Below are positions 1-8,219 of a DNA stretch of 21,625 bases, piece after piece (the first letter of the stretch is position 1; each line of letters opens with the position of its first letter). Source of the DNA: an uncultured Opitutia bacterium (GTDB lineage: Bacteria; Verrucomicrobiota; Verrucomicrobiia; Opitutales; UBA953). The stretch is from assembly GCA_903829855.1 (NCBI GenBank), contig CAIKRN010000048.1:1-21625 (forward strand). The letters run 5' to 3'. The notes beneath the pieces were generated by a model, which was not told the origin of the DNA, searched no databases, and saw nothing but the letters and a program-made list of their open reading frames with translations. The position numbers were made by a program, and so were the translations under genes.

Positions 1-1007
1 ATGTTGACGTGGGCCTGACCGGAAATCGCGTGGGCGCGAATGATTGGGAGAAATTTACCCTGAATTAAATCAATAACCTGACGGAAGGTCTCGGCGTTAC
101 GATCAGCATAGTCATCTAGCCGGCGGACGAGGTCCTGACGGGCGTGTTCGACGATTTGAGAGGCCAGCGGAATCGGTGAAATTAAGTCGTAAGTCTCCTC
201 CGAAAGCTCGAGGGAGCTCTGGTACTGCAATTCCTTGATGATGCGGGCCTGCACCTCGGAAAGCGTCCCTTGAGCGTTGATGAAATGGTAATGGAAGATG
301 TCGCGGAGAGACTGGAGTGGCTCGTAGGTGCGCTCCTTGAAGACGCGGTAACGATTACGGGCAGCATCTGGCGTAAGGTCCGTCTTGCGTACTTCGGCCA
401 AGGGGCCGCCATCGCGTTGGGCCTTCTCATTTTGCGCCAAGGCTTCTTGGCCGCGCTTCAGCTGACGGCGGACGGATTCATTCTCATCGACGAACAGGAC
501 GAGGATGTGGAAATGGGGCTTCGGAAAACGAATACCCTCGACCGAGCCACGGAACTCCGTGCGGAGATCATTCAGCTTCGTGAAGAGGTGCTTGAGACAC
601 TCCACCTGGACCATCGAGCGCGGAAAGCCGTCGACAATCGCCCCGCTGATATATTCCGGGGCAAGCAACTTGCGGAAAAGAATCTCCACCACTTCGCGAT
701 CGCCCACGAGCATCCCGGCATCGATGCGCCTCTTGGCTTCCGGACTAGAGAGCAGGTCACTAACCACGATCGGGTCGGCACCGTAATCCCGGTACTGCAG
801 GATGAATGCCGTGTTCGTACCCTTACCGGCGCCGGGGGCACCGTTGAGCCAGAAAATTTCGCGCGGGAAAGCTAGCTTATCGCGACCAAGTTCGCGCTCT
901 AGGCTGGACCAGACCGAATCAAAGATAATTTGGCCATCCTTGACCTCAAGGTCACTGATGCCAGGGCTGGCGGGTCTGTTCGGAGTGTCTCCCATAGGGG
1001 TAAGCAT
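1..1007 (-). CDS. Adenylate-kinase-like nucleoside monophosphate kinase, partial (C-terminus beyond left edge)
   Basis: A P-loop kinase expected to move phosphate between ATP and a nucleoside monophosphate in the cytoplasm. In the 335 visible residues I read: a P-loop GAPGAGKGT at 56-64; an NMP-binding region with VSDLL near 82-86 and DAGMLVGD at 96-103; the family hallmark DGFPRS at 126-131; a strand ending in FVDE near 172-175; and RGQ followed by an Asp/Arg-rich lid and R-x-Y segment to about 220. This order matches adenylate kinase. Unusual are about 50 residues before the P-loop (adenylate kinases normally start almost at it) and at least 75 residues after the usual C-terminus (about 260 onward), still open at the edge. 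I chose the ATG at 1005-1007 because AAGG lies just upstream; a second in-frame ATG at 993-995 lacks such a site. The substrate (AMP or another NMP) cannot be decided. The family is clear, the exact function less so. Confidence 0.85.
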   Translation of the reverse strand, partial: MLTPMGDTPNRPASPGISDLEVKDGQIIFDSVWSSLERELGRDKLAFPREIFWLNGAPGAGKGTNTAFILQYRDYGADPIVVSDLLSSPEAKRRIDAGMLVGDREVVEILFRKLLAPEYISGAIVDGFPRSMVQVECLKHLFTKLNDLRTEFRGSVEGIRFPKPHFHILVLFVDENESVRRQLKRGQEALAQNEKAQRDGGPLAEVRKTDLTPDAARNRYRVFKERTYEPLQSLRDIFHYHFINAQGTLSEVQARIIKELQYQSSLELSEETYDLISPIPLASQIVEHARQDLVRRLDDYADRNAETFRQVIDLIQGKFLPIIRAHAISGQAHVN

Positions 1008-1042
1008 TAAGCCTTAAAAACACCGACGCTCTCCTGCGAGGT

Positions 1043-1061
1043 AAAAAAGTCCAAACGGACT
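1043..1061 (-). terminator. Short intrinsic terminator after the secreted orphan gene
   Basis: On the minus strand, the 5-bp stem AGTCC/GGACT with a 4-nt loop (1048-1061) is followed at once by a run of T residues (complement of the A-run 1043-1048). It lies 14 nt past the stop of the 1076-1930 gene and before the kinase start at 1007. It could end the aas-glgP-orphan transcript. The stem is short, so termination may be partial. Confidence 0.55.
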
Positions 1062-1075
1062 CCAAAACCCTCCAA

Positions 1076-1930
1076 TTACTTCAGGCCGCCCTTGGTCTGC
1101 ACGCTATCCGAGCCCGGCTTGACCGTAGGCAGTCCAGGCTCGTCGGAACGATTCCGGCGGAACTGAAAGCGGTTGATGTCCTGCATCGAAAGTTGATCCA
1201 CCGTCTTAGGGTTAGGATTCAGCACACCCTGTAATGAAGATTTCACCCCAGTGTAGCGGTCATTGGTTTCCACCCCCATGCGATGCTCCCACGCCTTGAC
1301 TTCAGCTTTTGACCCATTGACGGCAGCAGTCGTGCGGTCGATGGATTTCACCTGCACCATGTCCTTGGTCTGCACGGGCGCACCGAGGGTATCCTCCAAT
1401 GCGATGTCGGATTTCTTTCGGCCAAAGGTGTCATACCGGCCATGCCAGCTATCGAGTGTCACCAGATTATTGCGCGAGTAGACCTGATCTTTGCCGATCG
1501 GAGCCATGGTGGTATCAAAACGTTTCTCGGAAACGTCGCTGGTCTTGCCGACTTTCCTGAGTGCGGAATTGAAGTCTACACTGCCATCCACGTTCTTAGC
1601 GCCCTGCCCCTCCATCGAAAAGGGAAGTTTACGACCATCCGCCGTTAACATCTCCTGCTTCGCTGCCGCTGGAGCTGGAGCTGGCACCGGAGCGGAAGCG
1701 GAGTTACGCGATGCAGTGGACTGCTGGGCAGGCGGATTGGGACGTGCCGGCATCGAACCGTCCATCGGTCGACCATCGGCATCATAGCGCAAGACTTGCA
1801 CGCCCCCATCGATGCCACCCTCAACCGTAATCACCGTACCTGCCTTCTTGGCACCTGCTGGCAAAGTAGCCGCCGACGCCGCAAAGAGCTGGAAGAGGCA
1901 GGCGCCGTAAATGGAGACACGAAGGGGCAA
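1076..1930 (-). CDS. Secreted protein of unknown function
   Basis: I do not recognise the family. The 284-residue product begins with a likely Sec signal peptide: an Arg at 4, a hydrophobic stretch of about residues 5-19, and small residues (AASAA) for cleavage near 20-21. A Pro/Ala/Ser-rich linker occupies about 61-92 (PVPAPAPAAA at 81-90). A polar, charged, roughly 190-residue C-terminal region has no cysteines and no membrane segments. It is probably periplasmic or surface-exposed. The start is uncertain. The only standard start codon between the preceding glgP stop and the hydrophobic stretch is TTG at 1928-1930, with GGAG only 2 nt upstream. It follows glgP by 42 nt on the same strand and is closed by a hairpin terminator, so it is probably the last gene of that transcript. 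There is no PEP-CTERM-like tail, so it is not an obvious substrate for the exosortase in this window. Confidence 0.7.
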   Translation of the reverse strand: MPLRVSIYGACLFQLFAASAATLPAGAKKAGTVITVEGGIDGGVQVLRYDADGRPMDGSMPARPNPPAQQSTASRNSASAPVPAPAPAAAKQEMLTADGRKLPFSMEGQGAKNVDGSVDFNSALRKVGKTSDVSEKRFDTTMAPIGKDQVYSRNNLVTLDSWHGRYDTFGRKKSDIALEDTLGAPVQTKDMVQVKSIDRTTAAVNGSKAEVKAWEHRMGVETNDRYTGVKSSLQGVLNPNPKTVDQLSMQDINRFQFRRNRSDEPGLPTVKPGSDSVQTKGGLK

Positions 1931-1972
1931 GGCTCCAAAGATGAGCCTTTGCCCCGAAACCTCAACCCCTTC

Positions 1973-4522
1973 TTATCGAGGAATGGGGTGTGATTTGGTC
2001 TTCCAGATCAGCTTAGCGTAATCCGCAATAGATCGATCTGAGGAGAATTTGGCGCAGCGAGCGACATTACGAATAGCCATGGCCGCCCAGCGTCGACGGT
2101 CAAGGAAGGCCTTATCGACCTTAGCCTGGGCATCGACGTAGCTACGGAAGTCCGCCAAGACGAGGTAGGGATCGCCACCGGAAGTCAGTGAATCAACGAC
2201 CGGCGACAGGGCACCCGCCTGCTCTGGCGTGAAGGTATCTGAACCGAGCCAATCTAACAGGCCAGCGAGTTCCGGATCGGCGGCCAGCACGTCACGCGGG
2301 TTATAGCCATGAGCCCAGAGAGTTTCGACTTCTTCCACCTGCAGTCCAAAGATAAAAATGTTTTCCGGACCAACTTCTTCAGCGATTTCGACATTCGCGC
2401 CGTCCAGCGTGCCGATGGTCACCGCACCATTGAGTGCGAGCTTCATATTGCCCGTGCCCGAAGCTTCTTTGCCTGCCGTGGAAATCTGCTCCGAAAGATC
2501 GGCCGCAGGGATAATGCGCTCCGCTAAGGAGACGCGGTAATCTGGGAGAAACACGACCTTCAGGAGTCCGCGCACGCGTTCGTCCGCATTAATCACATCC
2601 CCCACGCGATTAATCGCATGGATGATATGCTTCGCAAGGGCGTAACCCGGGGCCGCCTTCGCACCAAAGATACATACCCGCGGGGTGAAATGACCGTTAG
2701 GCTCGTTCAAGATTCGACGGTAGAGATAAAGGATATGCAGCAAGTTGAGGTGCTGACGCTTGTATTCGTGCAAACGCTTAATCTGGACGTCAAACAATGC
2801 ATCGGGTGAAACCTCGACACCGACGAGATCTTTAATGCGTGCGGCAAGGCGGATCTTATTCTCACGCTTGATGGCAAGGAAGCGCTCCTGGAAAGCTGGG
2901 CGATCCGCTAAGGCATCTAACTTTCGAAGGCGACCTAGGTCGGCCTCCCACCCAGCTCCCGCGACTTCATCACAAAGCAGACCGAGAGACGGATTACATC
3001 CGCGCACCCAGCGTCGAGGGGTAACCCCATTGGTCACATTGACGAACTTGCCCTTCCAGAGCTCGTTGAACCCAGGGAATAAGTGAGCACGAATCAGGCG
3101 GGTGTGAAGTTCGGCCACGCCGTTCACATGGTGCGAGCCAACCACGGCCAAATGGGCCATGCGTACCCGCTTCGGAGAGCCTTCCTGGATGATGGAGAGT
3201 TCCGTCTTGCGGGCATCGTCTCCGGGCCAGCGACGATCAACCTCTTCCAGGTGCCGGCGATTGATCTCGTAGATGATTTCCAGATGACGAGGCAGGACCT
3301 TCTCGAAAAGCGGTACCGACCAAGTCTCTAAGGCTTCCGGCAACAGGGTGTGATTGGTGTAGCTAAAGACCTGAGTGCAGAGCGCCCAGGCTTCGTCCCA
3401 ATTCATCCGCTCTCCATCGACCAGTAAACGCATCAACTCGGCCACGGCGATGGAAGGATGGGTGTCATTAAGCTGAATGGCCGCCTTCGCTGGCAAATTG
3501 CTGAAATCAGGATTCAGGCGGCGGTGGCGGCGTAAAATGTCCTGCAGTGAACATGACACGAAGAAGATCTGCTGCACGAGACGGAGTTCCTTGCCACTTT
3601 CGGTGCTATCATTCGGATACAGAACTTTGGAGACGATTTCACTGGAATCGCGTTCGTGGACAGCCTCGACGTAACCGCCGCGATCAAAGGCCCGGAAATC
3701 GAATTCCGAGGCCGCTTTGGATTCCCAGAGACGGAGGAAATTAACACTACTGCCTGCGAAGCCCGCGATAGGAATGTCCCAAGGAACCCCGAGGAGGTTA
3801 CGCGTCTCGACCAGTTCCGCGGAATGATTACCGCGATCATCCGTGCTATGTTTTACGCGACCATATAGCGGAACGCTAACGCGATAATTCGGACGACGAA
3901 TCAACCAAGGGTTATTGTTGGCCAGCCAGTTATCGGCGACTTCGACTTGGCGACCCAGGGCGAACGTTTGGCGAAATAGTCCAAATTCATAGTGAATCCC
4001 GTACCCAATAGCCGGAATGTCCATCGTCGCCAGCGAGTCCAGGAAGCAGGCTGCCAGACGGCCAAGGCCGCCATTGCCGAGGCCCATATCGGATTCTTCA
4101 TCCGCGACCGTTTCCAGATCCTGACCGAGTTCGGCGAGGGCGGCGGTGGCTACATCCTTGAGCTGGAGGTTAACCAAATTATTTGAGAGCACGCGCCCCA
4201 TTAGGTATTCGAGGGAAAGATAATAAACGCGGCGGACATTCTTGCTGGCGTGCTGTGCCTGGGTGTCGATGTAGCGCTCCAGCATCTGATCCCGGGCGGC
4301 CATGCAGGTGGCCATCCACCAGTCGTTGCGAGTGGCCGTCACTCGATCGCGAGCGAAGGTGCTCTTTAGGTGCCGAAGAATAGCATCACGGAAGGCAGCA
4401 ATCGGTCCCTCTTCTTGCCGCGGCTTCTGCTTTACCTGCGGCACTGGCTTGCGCGCCTTGGGTGCCTTGGTGGACTTCTTCACGGTCTTCTTCTTTTTCG
4501 GCATAATCGTCGTTGAGGACAT
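1973..4522 (-). CDS. glgP: Glycogen/maltodextrin phosphorylase
   Basis: A pyridoxal-phosphate enzyme that releases glucose 1-phosphate from the non-reducing ends of glycogen or maltodextrins in the cytoplasm. The 849 residues show the family's core motifs: YYLSLEYLMGR at 100-110, GLGNGGLGRLAACFLDSLAT at 147-166, and EASGTGNMKLALNGA, in which Lys694 should carry the cofactor. The length is slightly above typical bacterial phosphorylases (about 800-830) because of a Lys/Pro-rich N-terminal tail (about residues 8-37) ahead of the catalytic fold. The ATG at 4520-4522 is preceded by AAGG; a second in-frame ATG six codons in lacks a site. It lies 33 nt after the Aas-like gene and 42 nt before the secreted orphan, all on the minus strand. 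Glycogen synthase is about 10 kb away on the other strand, so breakdown and synthesis are not in one operon. Glycogen and maltodextrin phosphorylase cannot be separated by eye. Confidence 0.96.
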   Translation of the reverse strand: MSSTTIMPKKKKTVKKSTKAPKARKPVPQVKQKPRQEEGPIAAFRDAILRHLKSTFARDRVTATRNDWWMATCMAARDQMLERYIDTQAQHASKNVRRVYYLSLEYLMGRVLSNNLVNLQLKDVATAALAELGQDLETVADEESDMGLGNGGLGRLAACFLDSLATMDIPAIGYGIHYEFGLFRQTFALGRQVEVADNWLANNNPWLIRRPNYRVSVPLYGRVKHSTDDRGNHSAELVETRNLLGVPWDIPIAGFAGSSVNFLRLWESKAASEFDFRAFDRGGYVEAVHERDSSEIVSKVLYPNDSTESGKELRLVQQIFFVSCSLQDILRRHRRLNPDFSNLPAKAAIQLNDTHPSIAVAELMRLLVDGERMNWDEAWALCTQVFSYTNHTLLPEALETWSVPLFEKVLPRHLEIIYEINRRHLEEVDRRWPGDDARKTELSIIQEGSPKRVRMAHLAVVGSHHVNGVAELHTRLIRAHLFPGFNELWKGKFVNVTNGVTPRRWVRGCNPSLGLLCDEVAGAGWEADLGRLRKLDALADRPAFQERFLAIKRENKIRLAARIKDLVGVEVSPDALFDVQIKRLHEYKRQHLNLLHILYLYRRILNEPNGHFTPRVCIFGAKAAPGYALAKHIIHAINRVGDVINADERVRGLLKVVFLPDYRVSLAERIIPAADLSEQISTAGKEASGTGNMKLALNGAVTIGTLDGANVEIAEEVGPENIFIFGLQVEEVETLWAHGYNPRDVLAADPELAGLLDWLGSDTFTPEQAGALSPVVDSLTSGGDPYLVLADFRSYVDAQAKVDKAFLDRRRWAAMAIRNVARCAKFSSDRSIADYAKLIWKTKSHPIPR

Positions 4523-4555
4523 TCTACCTTAAGCCACAAGCGAGCCAAAACCGCG

Positions 4556-6916
4556 TCAGCCCTGTGCCATCTCTCTCAACTTGCTCAAATCCAGCTTGCC
4601 CGTGCCTAAAATCGGGATGACGGGCACTTTCTTAAACACCTTAGGAATCCAGAGATTGGCAAGGCCTTCGGCGACCAAGCCGTTCCGAACAGCCTCGAGA
4701 TCGATATCATCGACATGAAAAACGACCAGCTGCTCACCTTTTGCCGCGTCCGGGGCGCTCGCGACTGCAACTTTTACCTCAAGTGAGGAAATTAAGCCGA
4801 GCACCTTCCGCAAAGCATCTTCCACCGTACCGTGAGGGACCATCTCGCCACCGATTTTAGAAAATCTAGAAAGCCGGCCAGCAAGGTGCAGGAAGCCATC
4901 ATCATCCATTCGGCCGAGATCACCGGTGCGATACCAACCATCGGGCGTCATCGCCTTAGCGGTCTGCTGGGAGTCTAGATACCCCATGAAAATATTAGCC
5001 CCACGCACTTCCAACAAACCTACTTGACCGTAAGGGAGTGTCTCTTCGGTTACTGGATCTAGGAAGCGGATGGCGACTCCAATGACAGGTCGACCAACCG
5101 ACCCCCGGACGTTGCCCACCCAAACCCCATTGGGGGCCTCTTCGGGGTCGGAATGGTCCGGAACGTTCACTGAGAGTACCGGGCTGGTTTCCGTGATGCC
5201 ATACCCTTCAAGAATTGGGGTTTCGAGTTTATCTAGGAAAGCATCCACGAGGTCGGCCGGACATTTCTCGGCTCCCACGACAGCCCACTCGAGCGTCGCA
5301 AAATCTGCAGCGGTTCCACGTTTCACGTAAGGTCGCAGGAATGTGGGAGTACCAACCACAGCGGTCACTTTCTCTTCGCGGATGGCTTTCACCGCTGCCG
5401 CCGAATCCAGAGGCGAGGGCAAGGTCACCAAGCGAGGTGAGCGCGAAAGGCAATACCAGAGCCCAATGGTAAAGCCAAAGCTATGGAACACCGGCAAACT
5501 ACTTAAGAAGACGCCCTCCTCGGGCAGGATTTCCGCATTCTCAATCTGACGGAGGTTCGCCAAAAGATTACGGTGCGACAAGCGAACGCCCTTAGGCTGT
5601 CCTGAACTCCCACTCGTAAAGAGCAAAGCGGCCTCCAATTCCCCGCCGTGCTTGGGCAGCCCCATGCAGAGAGGGACAAGCACCCGGGGTAGGCCACGAA
5701 TTAGCATCGTCCGCCATGCGAGATTAAAACGGGAGTGCGAGGTGAGGAAATCAGCGACATCAATCACATGGTCACCCCAAGGGAAATCAGGGGAGCGCTC
5801 AGACAGCTTCGATCGGAATGCCCCTGCGGTGATGAGGAGATCGACCTCGGCCCGACGTAAACAGGATTCAGCCTGCTCCCGACCTAGCGAAAAGTTGAGG
5901 TTTACGGGGACCTTATCAGCCAACAGACAGCCTAGATTCGCGACGACCGCGGAGACCCCTGGCGGCAAGACGATAGCAATACGTTTCGAGGTAGTGCGCC
6001 GACGTAATTCACCGGCGAAGGCCCAGCTGAGCGCCAATAACTCCGAAGCCTTAAACTCTTGGCGACCCGAAGCTAGATCGACCAATGCTACGGAGCGTCC
6101 CTTCAGAAGTAACCCACGCACCATCTCGCGGCTCAGGTGGCGTTCCAGCGAAGGTCGCATTTCAAAGGCCTCGGCCGATAACTCCAGCAAGCGTAAGCGC
6201 GTGTGAGCGGTCTCCGCTGCCGGATAAGCCTTCCCGATGACCACGCCAATGGGTCGCGGGAAGTGTTGCGGCAATTTCCAGAAGAACTTACCGCCACTGA
6301 AACTAAGAAAAGAGCCCCACATGCCATCGATGGCAATCGGTACAATCATCGCCTCGCCGCGCCGGGCGATTAATTCAAAACCTTTACGCAACTGCATGAG
6401 GCTACCATTACGGGTTAAGCTGCCTTCTGGAAAAATGCACACTACCTCGCCGCGCTTCAGGGCATCGGCTGCCTTCAAGATGGCGTCCTTGGCCTTAGTT
6501 TCCGAAACAGGAATCGTACCCATCATCCGGCACATAAAGCCCAGAAACCTCTGGCGCTCGAAACCCTCCCAAGAGAGGAAGCGAACCGGGCGACGAGAAA
6601 GCACGCCAACCACCAAGACATCGGCATAGGCAACGTGGTTCGAGAGAAGTAAGACGGGGCCCTCAAGTGGGATGTTCTCAACCCCCCGGGCATTAATCCG
6701 GTAAAAACATCGCAGAATCAGCAGGCAGAAGGTCTGCATGGCGCAATAACCGAAGGACATCGAAGGATGGCGACGGGGAGCCCGCCAGGCCAGCGTGAGC
6801 AGAAAGATAATGGGCGGAGTGCAGACGACACACAGCAAGATCCACACGAGAACGTTAAGAAGGGGCACGGGCCGAGACTGCGAGGGGTAATTAATTGTGC
6901 AAGCAGAGTCTCCCAC
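4556..6916 (-). CDS. Fused acyltransferase / AMP-dependent acyl ligase (Aas-like)
   Basis: A two-domain lipid enzyme of 786 residues in the same order as E. coli Aas, which reacylates lysophospholipid and activates fatty acids onto ACP. A hydrophobic segment at about 19-44 anchors it to the inner membrane. The PlsC-type acyltransferase domain follows: NHVAYAD with His94 and Asp99 (HX4D), then FPEGS at 162-166 and a substrate-pocket strand VPIAIDG near 192-198. The AMP-forming ligase domain runs from about 255 to the end: phosphate-binding loop TSGSSGQPKG at 434-443, YGITETSP at 572-579, and YRTGD ending at Asp666. Translation probably starts at a GTG (6914-6916) with GAGG three bases upstream, shorter spacing than usual. 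Whether it uses lyso-phosphatidylethanolamine, ACP or CoA cannot be told from sequence; the fold assignment is firm and the substrate is inferred. It is divergent from the yej-like operon and leads into glgP. Confidence 0.9.
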   Translation of the reverse strand: MGDSACTINYPSQSRPVPLLNVLVWILLCVVCTPPIIFLLTLAWRAPRRHPSMSFGYCAMQTFCLLILRCFYRINARGVENIPLEGPVLLLSNHVAYADVLVVGVLSRRPVRFLSWEGFERQRFLGFMCRMMGTIPVSETKAKDAILKAADALKRGEVVCIFPEGSLTRNGSLMQLRKGFELIARRGEAMIVPIAIDGMWGSFLSFSGGKFFWKLPQHFPRPIGVVIGKAYPAAETAHTRLRLLELSAEAFEMRPSLERHLSREMVRGLLLKGRSVALVDLASGRQEFKASELLALSWAFAGELRRRTTSKRIAIVLPPGVSAVVANLGCLLADKVPVNLNFSLGREQAESCLRRAEVDLLITAGAFRSKLSERSPDFPWGDHVIDVADFLTSHSRFNLAWRTMLIRGLPRVLVPLCMGLPKHGGELEAALLFTSGSSGQPKGVRLSHRNLLANLRQIENAEILPEEGVFLSSLPVFHSFGFTIGLWYCLSRSPRLVTLPSPLDSAAAVKAIREEKVTAVVGTPTFLRPYVKRGTAADFATLEWAVVGAEKCPADLVDAFLDKLETPILEGYGITETSPVLSVNVPDHSDPEEAPNGVWVGNVRGSVGRPVIGVAIRFLDPVTEETLPYGQVGLLEVRGANIFMGYLDSQQTAKAMTPDGWYRTGDLGRMDDDGFLHLAGRLSRFSKIGGEMVPHGTVEDALRKVLGLISSLEVKVAVASAPDAAKGEQLVVFHVDDIDLEAVRNGLVAEGLANLWIPKVFKKVPVIPILGTGKLDLSKLREMAQG

Positions 6917-6971
6917 GCACCTCTTTCGGGATTGACCCCCCTCGGACGGTGCTTGCCCTATATATACCCTG
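6917..6971. promoter_or_regulatory. Divergent promoter region; possible leaderless start for yejB
   Basis: This 55-nt gap separates the two divergent transcripts, so both 5' ends must lie here or just inside the genes. On the plus strand an alternating TATATATA (6959-6966) could serve as a -10 element. A TTGACC at 6932-6937 resembles a -35, but the 21-nt gap between them is too long for a standard sigma-70 promoter. If TATATA is the -10, transcription would begin at about the yejB ATG (6972), which has no Shine-Dalgarno sequence; that would be a leaderless message. The TATATATA is palindromic and could also serve the minus strand. This is suggestive only. Confidence 0.35.
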
Positions 6972-8219
6972 ATGCGCGACTACGTCCTCAGACGGTTGCT
7001 GCTTGTCCCACTTACCTTCGTGGGCATTACCCTAGTAGCATTCTCCTTTACTCGCTTCGTCCCAGGTGGACCAATCGAACAAGCCCTCGCCGAACGTCAA
7101 CAAGCCGACCGCAAGCGCAGTTCCGCTGCCCGCCCGTCTGGCCCAGCCTCGCCCGAAGAACTCGATAACCTCAAACGCCGTTACGGCTTCGACCGACCGA
7201 TGCTCGAAGCCTACGCCATCTGGCTGGGCGCCCTGCCTGGCCCAGCCGACTGGACGACGGTCCGCCTAGATAAGGAAGGTAAGGCCGAAGCCGAAGTCGC
7301 CGATGACCTCAATCCAGGGAAGTCCCTTAAACTCCAAGTCACCCAGAAGGATAAAGCCCTGAGCGTCGCCCCCGCTGAAGGCCAGCCGCGAACAAACTGG
7401 CACAGCAAACTCGCCCCCCTGCCCGATGACCCTGACAAGGCGGTGCGCATCCTTGTTTATCGCAACGCCTACTCCGGCCTACTGCAAGGTCAGCTGGGCG
7501 ACTCCACCGGAAGCGACAAGCCCGTCTGGAACGAGATCAAATCACGCCTGCCGATTTCCGCTTGGTTCGGCGGGTGGTCGCTATTCCTGGCCTATGCGAT
7601 CTCCATCCCGCTCGGTGTGGCGAAAGCACTGCGACGGGATGGCTGGTTTGATCGACTATCTTCGCAGGTGCTCTTCATCCTTTATTCCATCCCCGGCTTC
7701 ATCCTCGCGGTGGCGATGCTCCAGTTCCTTTGCTTTAAGATGGGTTGGTTCCCCACAAAGGGATTCGATTGGGCGCACCTTAGCTGGGCGGGCCGCTTTC
7801 ACCACACGATTGTACCGTTAGCCTGCGAGATGGTGGGTGCTTTCACGGCCCTCACCCTTTTCACCCGTAACGGACTACTCGACAATCTAGCGGCAGATTA
7901 TGTGCGGACAGCCAAAGCCAAAGGCCTGAGCCACCCGCGCATCGTCTTCGTCCATGCCCTCCGCAATTCACTCATACCGCTGGCGGCGACCTTCGGAGGC
8001 AACCTTGGGTTTTTCCTCACTGGCTCCTTCCTGATTGAGGTCACCTTCAATATCCCCGGGCTGGGCCTACTCGGCTATGACTCACTCGTCCACCGTGACT
8101 TTCCCATTTTTCTTGGACTCCTCACCCTTTCGAGCATCGCCATGCTGTTAGGCAACATCATCTCCGACCTCTGCGTCGCCGCCGTCGACCCGCGTATCCG
8201 GTTCGATAAAAAGGCATGA
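6972..8219 (+). CDS. yejB: ABC peptide importer, YejB-like inner-membrane permease
   Basis: One of two membrane subunits of an oligopeptide-type (Yej/Dpp/Opp) ABC importer. The start MRDYVLRRLLLVPLT and the first membrane helix (about 8-28), with FVPGGP just after, are characteristic of this family. RYGFDRP at 70-76 and the C-terminal TGSFLIEVTF, GLGLLGYDS and VDPRIRFD blocks align by eye with E. coli YejB. The ATPase-coupling (EAA) loop lies around 308-335 (ADYVRTAKAKG). At 415 residues it is about 50 longer than E. coli YejB (364). The excess is an extra periplasmic segment at roughly 87-168, between RYGFDRP and GLLQGQLGDS. This first gene of a seven-gene operon overlaps the next gene by 4 nt. 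There is no ribosome binding site before the ATG. The Yej assignment rests on the C-terminal blocks and on the partner permease. Confidence 0.9.
   Translation: MRDYVLRRLLLVPLTFVGITLVAFSFTRFVPGGPIEQALAERQQADRKRSSAARPSGPASPEELDNLKRRYGFDRPMLEAYAIWLGALPGPADWTTVRLDKEGKAEAEVADDLNPGKSLKLQVTQKDKALSVAPAEGQPRTNWHSKLAPLPDDPDKAVRILVYRNAYSGLLQGQLGDSTGSDKPVWNEIKSRLPISAWFGGWSLFLAYAISIPLGVAKALRRDGWFDRLSSQVLFILYSIPGFILAVAMLQFLCFKMGWFPTKGFDWAHLSWAGRFHHTIVPLACEMVGAFTALTLFTRNGLLDNLAADYVRTAKAKGLSHPRIVFVHALRNSLIPLAATFGGNLGFFLTGSFLIEVTFNIPGLGLLGYDSLVHRDFPIFLGLLTLSSIAMLLGNIISDLCVAAVDPRIRFDKKA

Noticed and set aside
270..875. A 201-codon open frame on the plus strand opposite the kinase gene
   Set aside because: The minus strand encodes a protein with a P-loop, DGFPRS and other adenylate kinase motifs over the same bases; the plus-strand frame has no recognisable features and is a shadow.
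5652..6206. A 184-codon plus-strand frame inside the Aas-like gene
   Set aside because: Its product is Arg/Ser-rich with no domain signs, and it lies antisense to a well-supported ligase domain.
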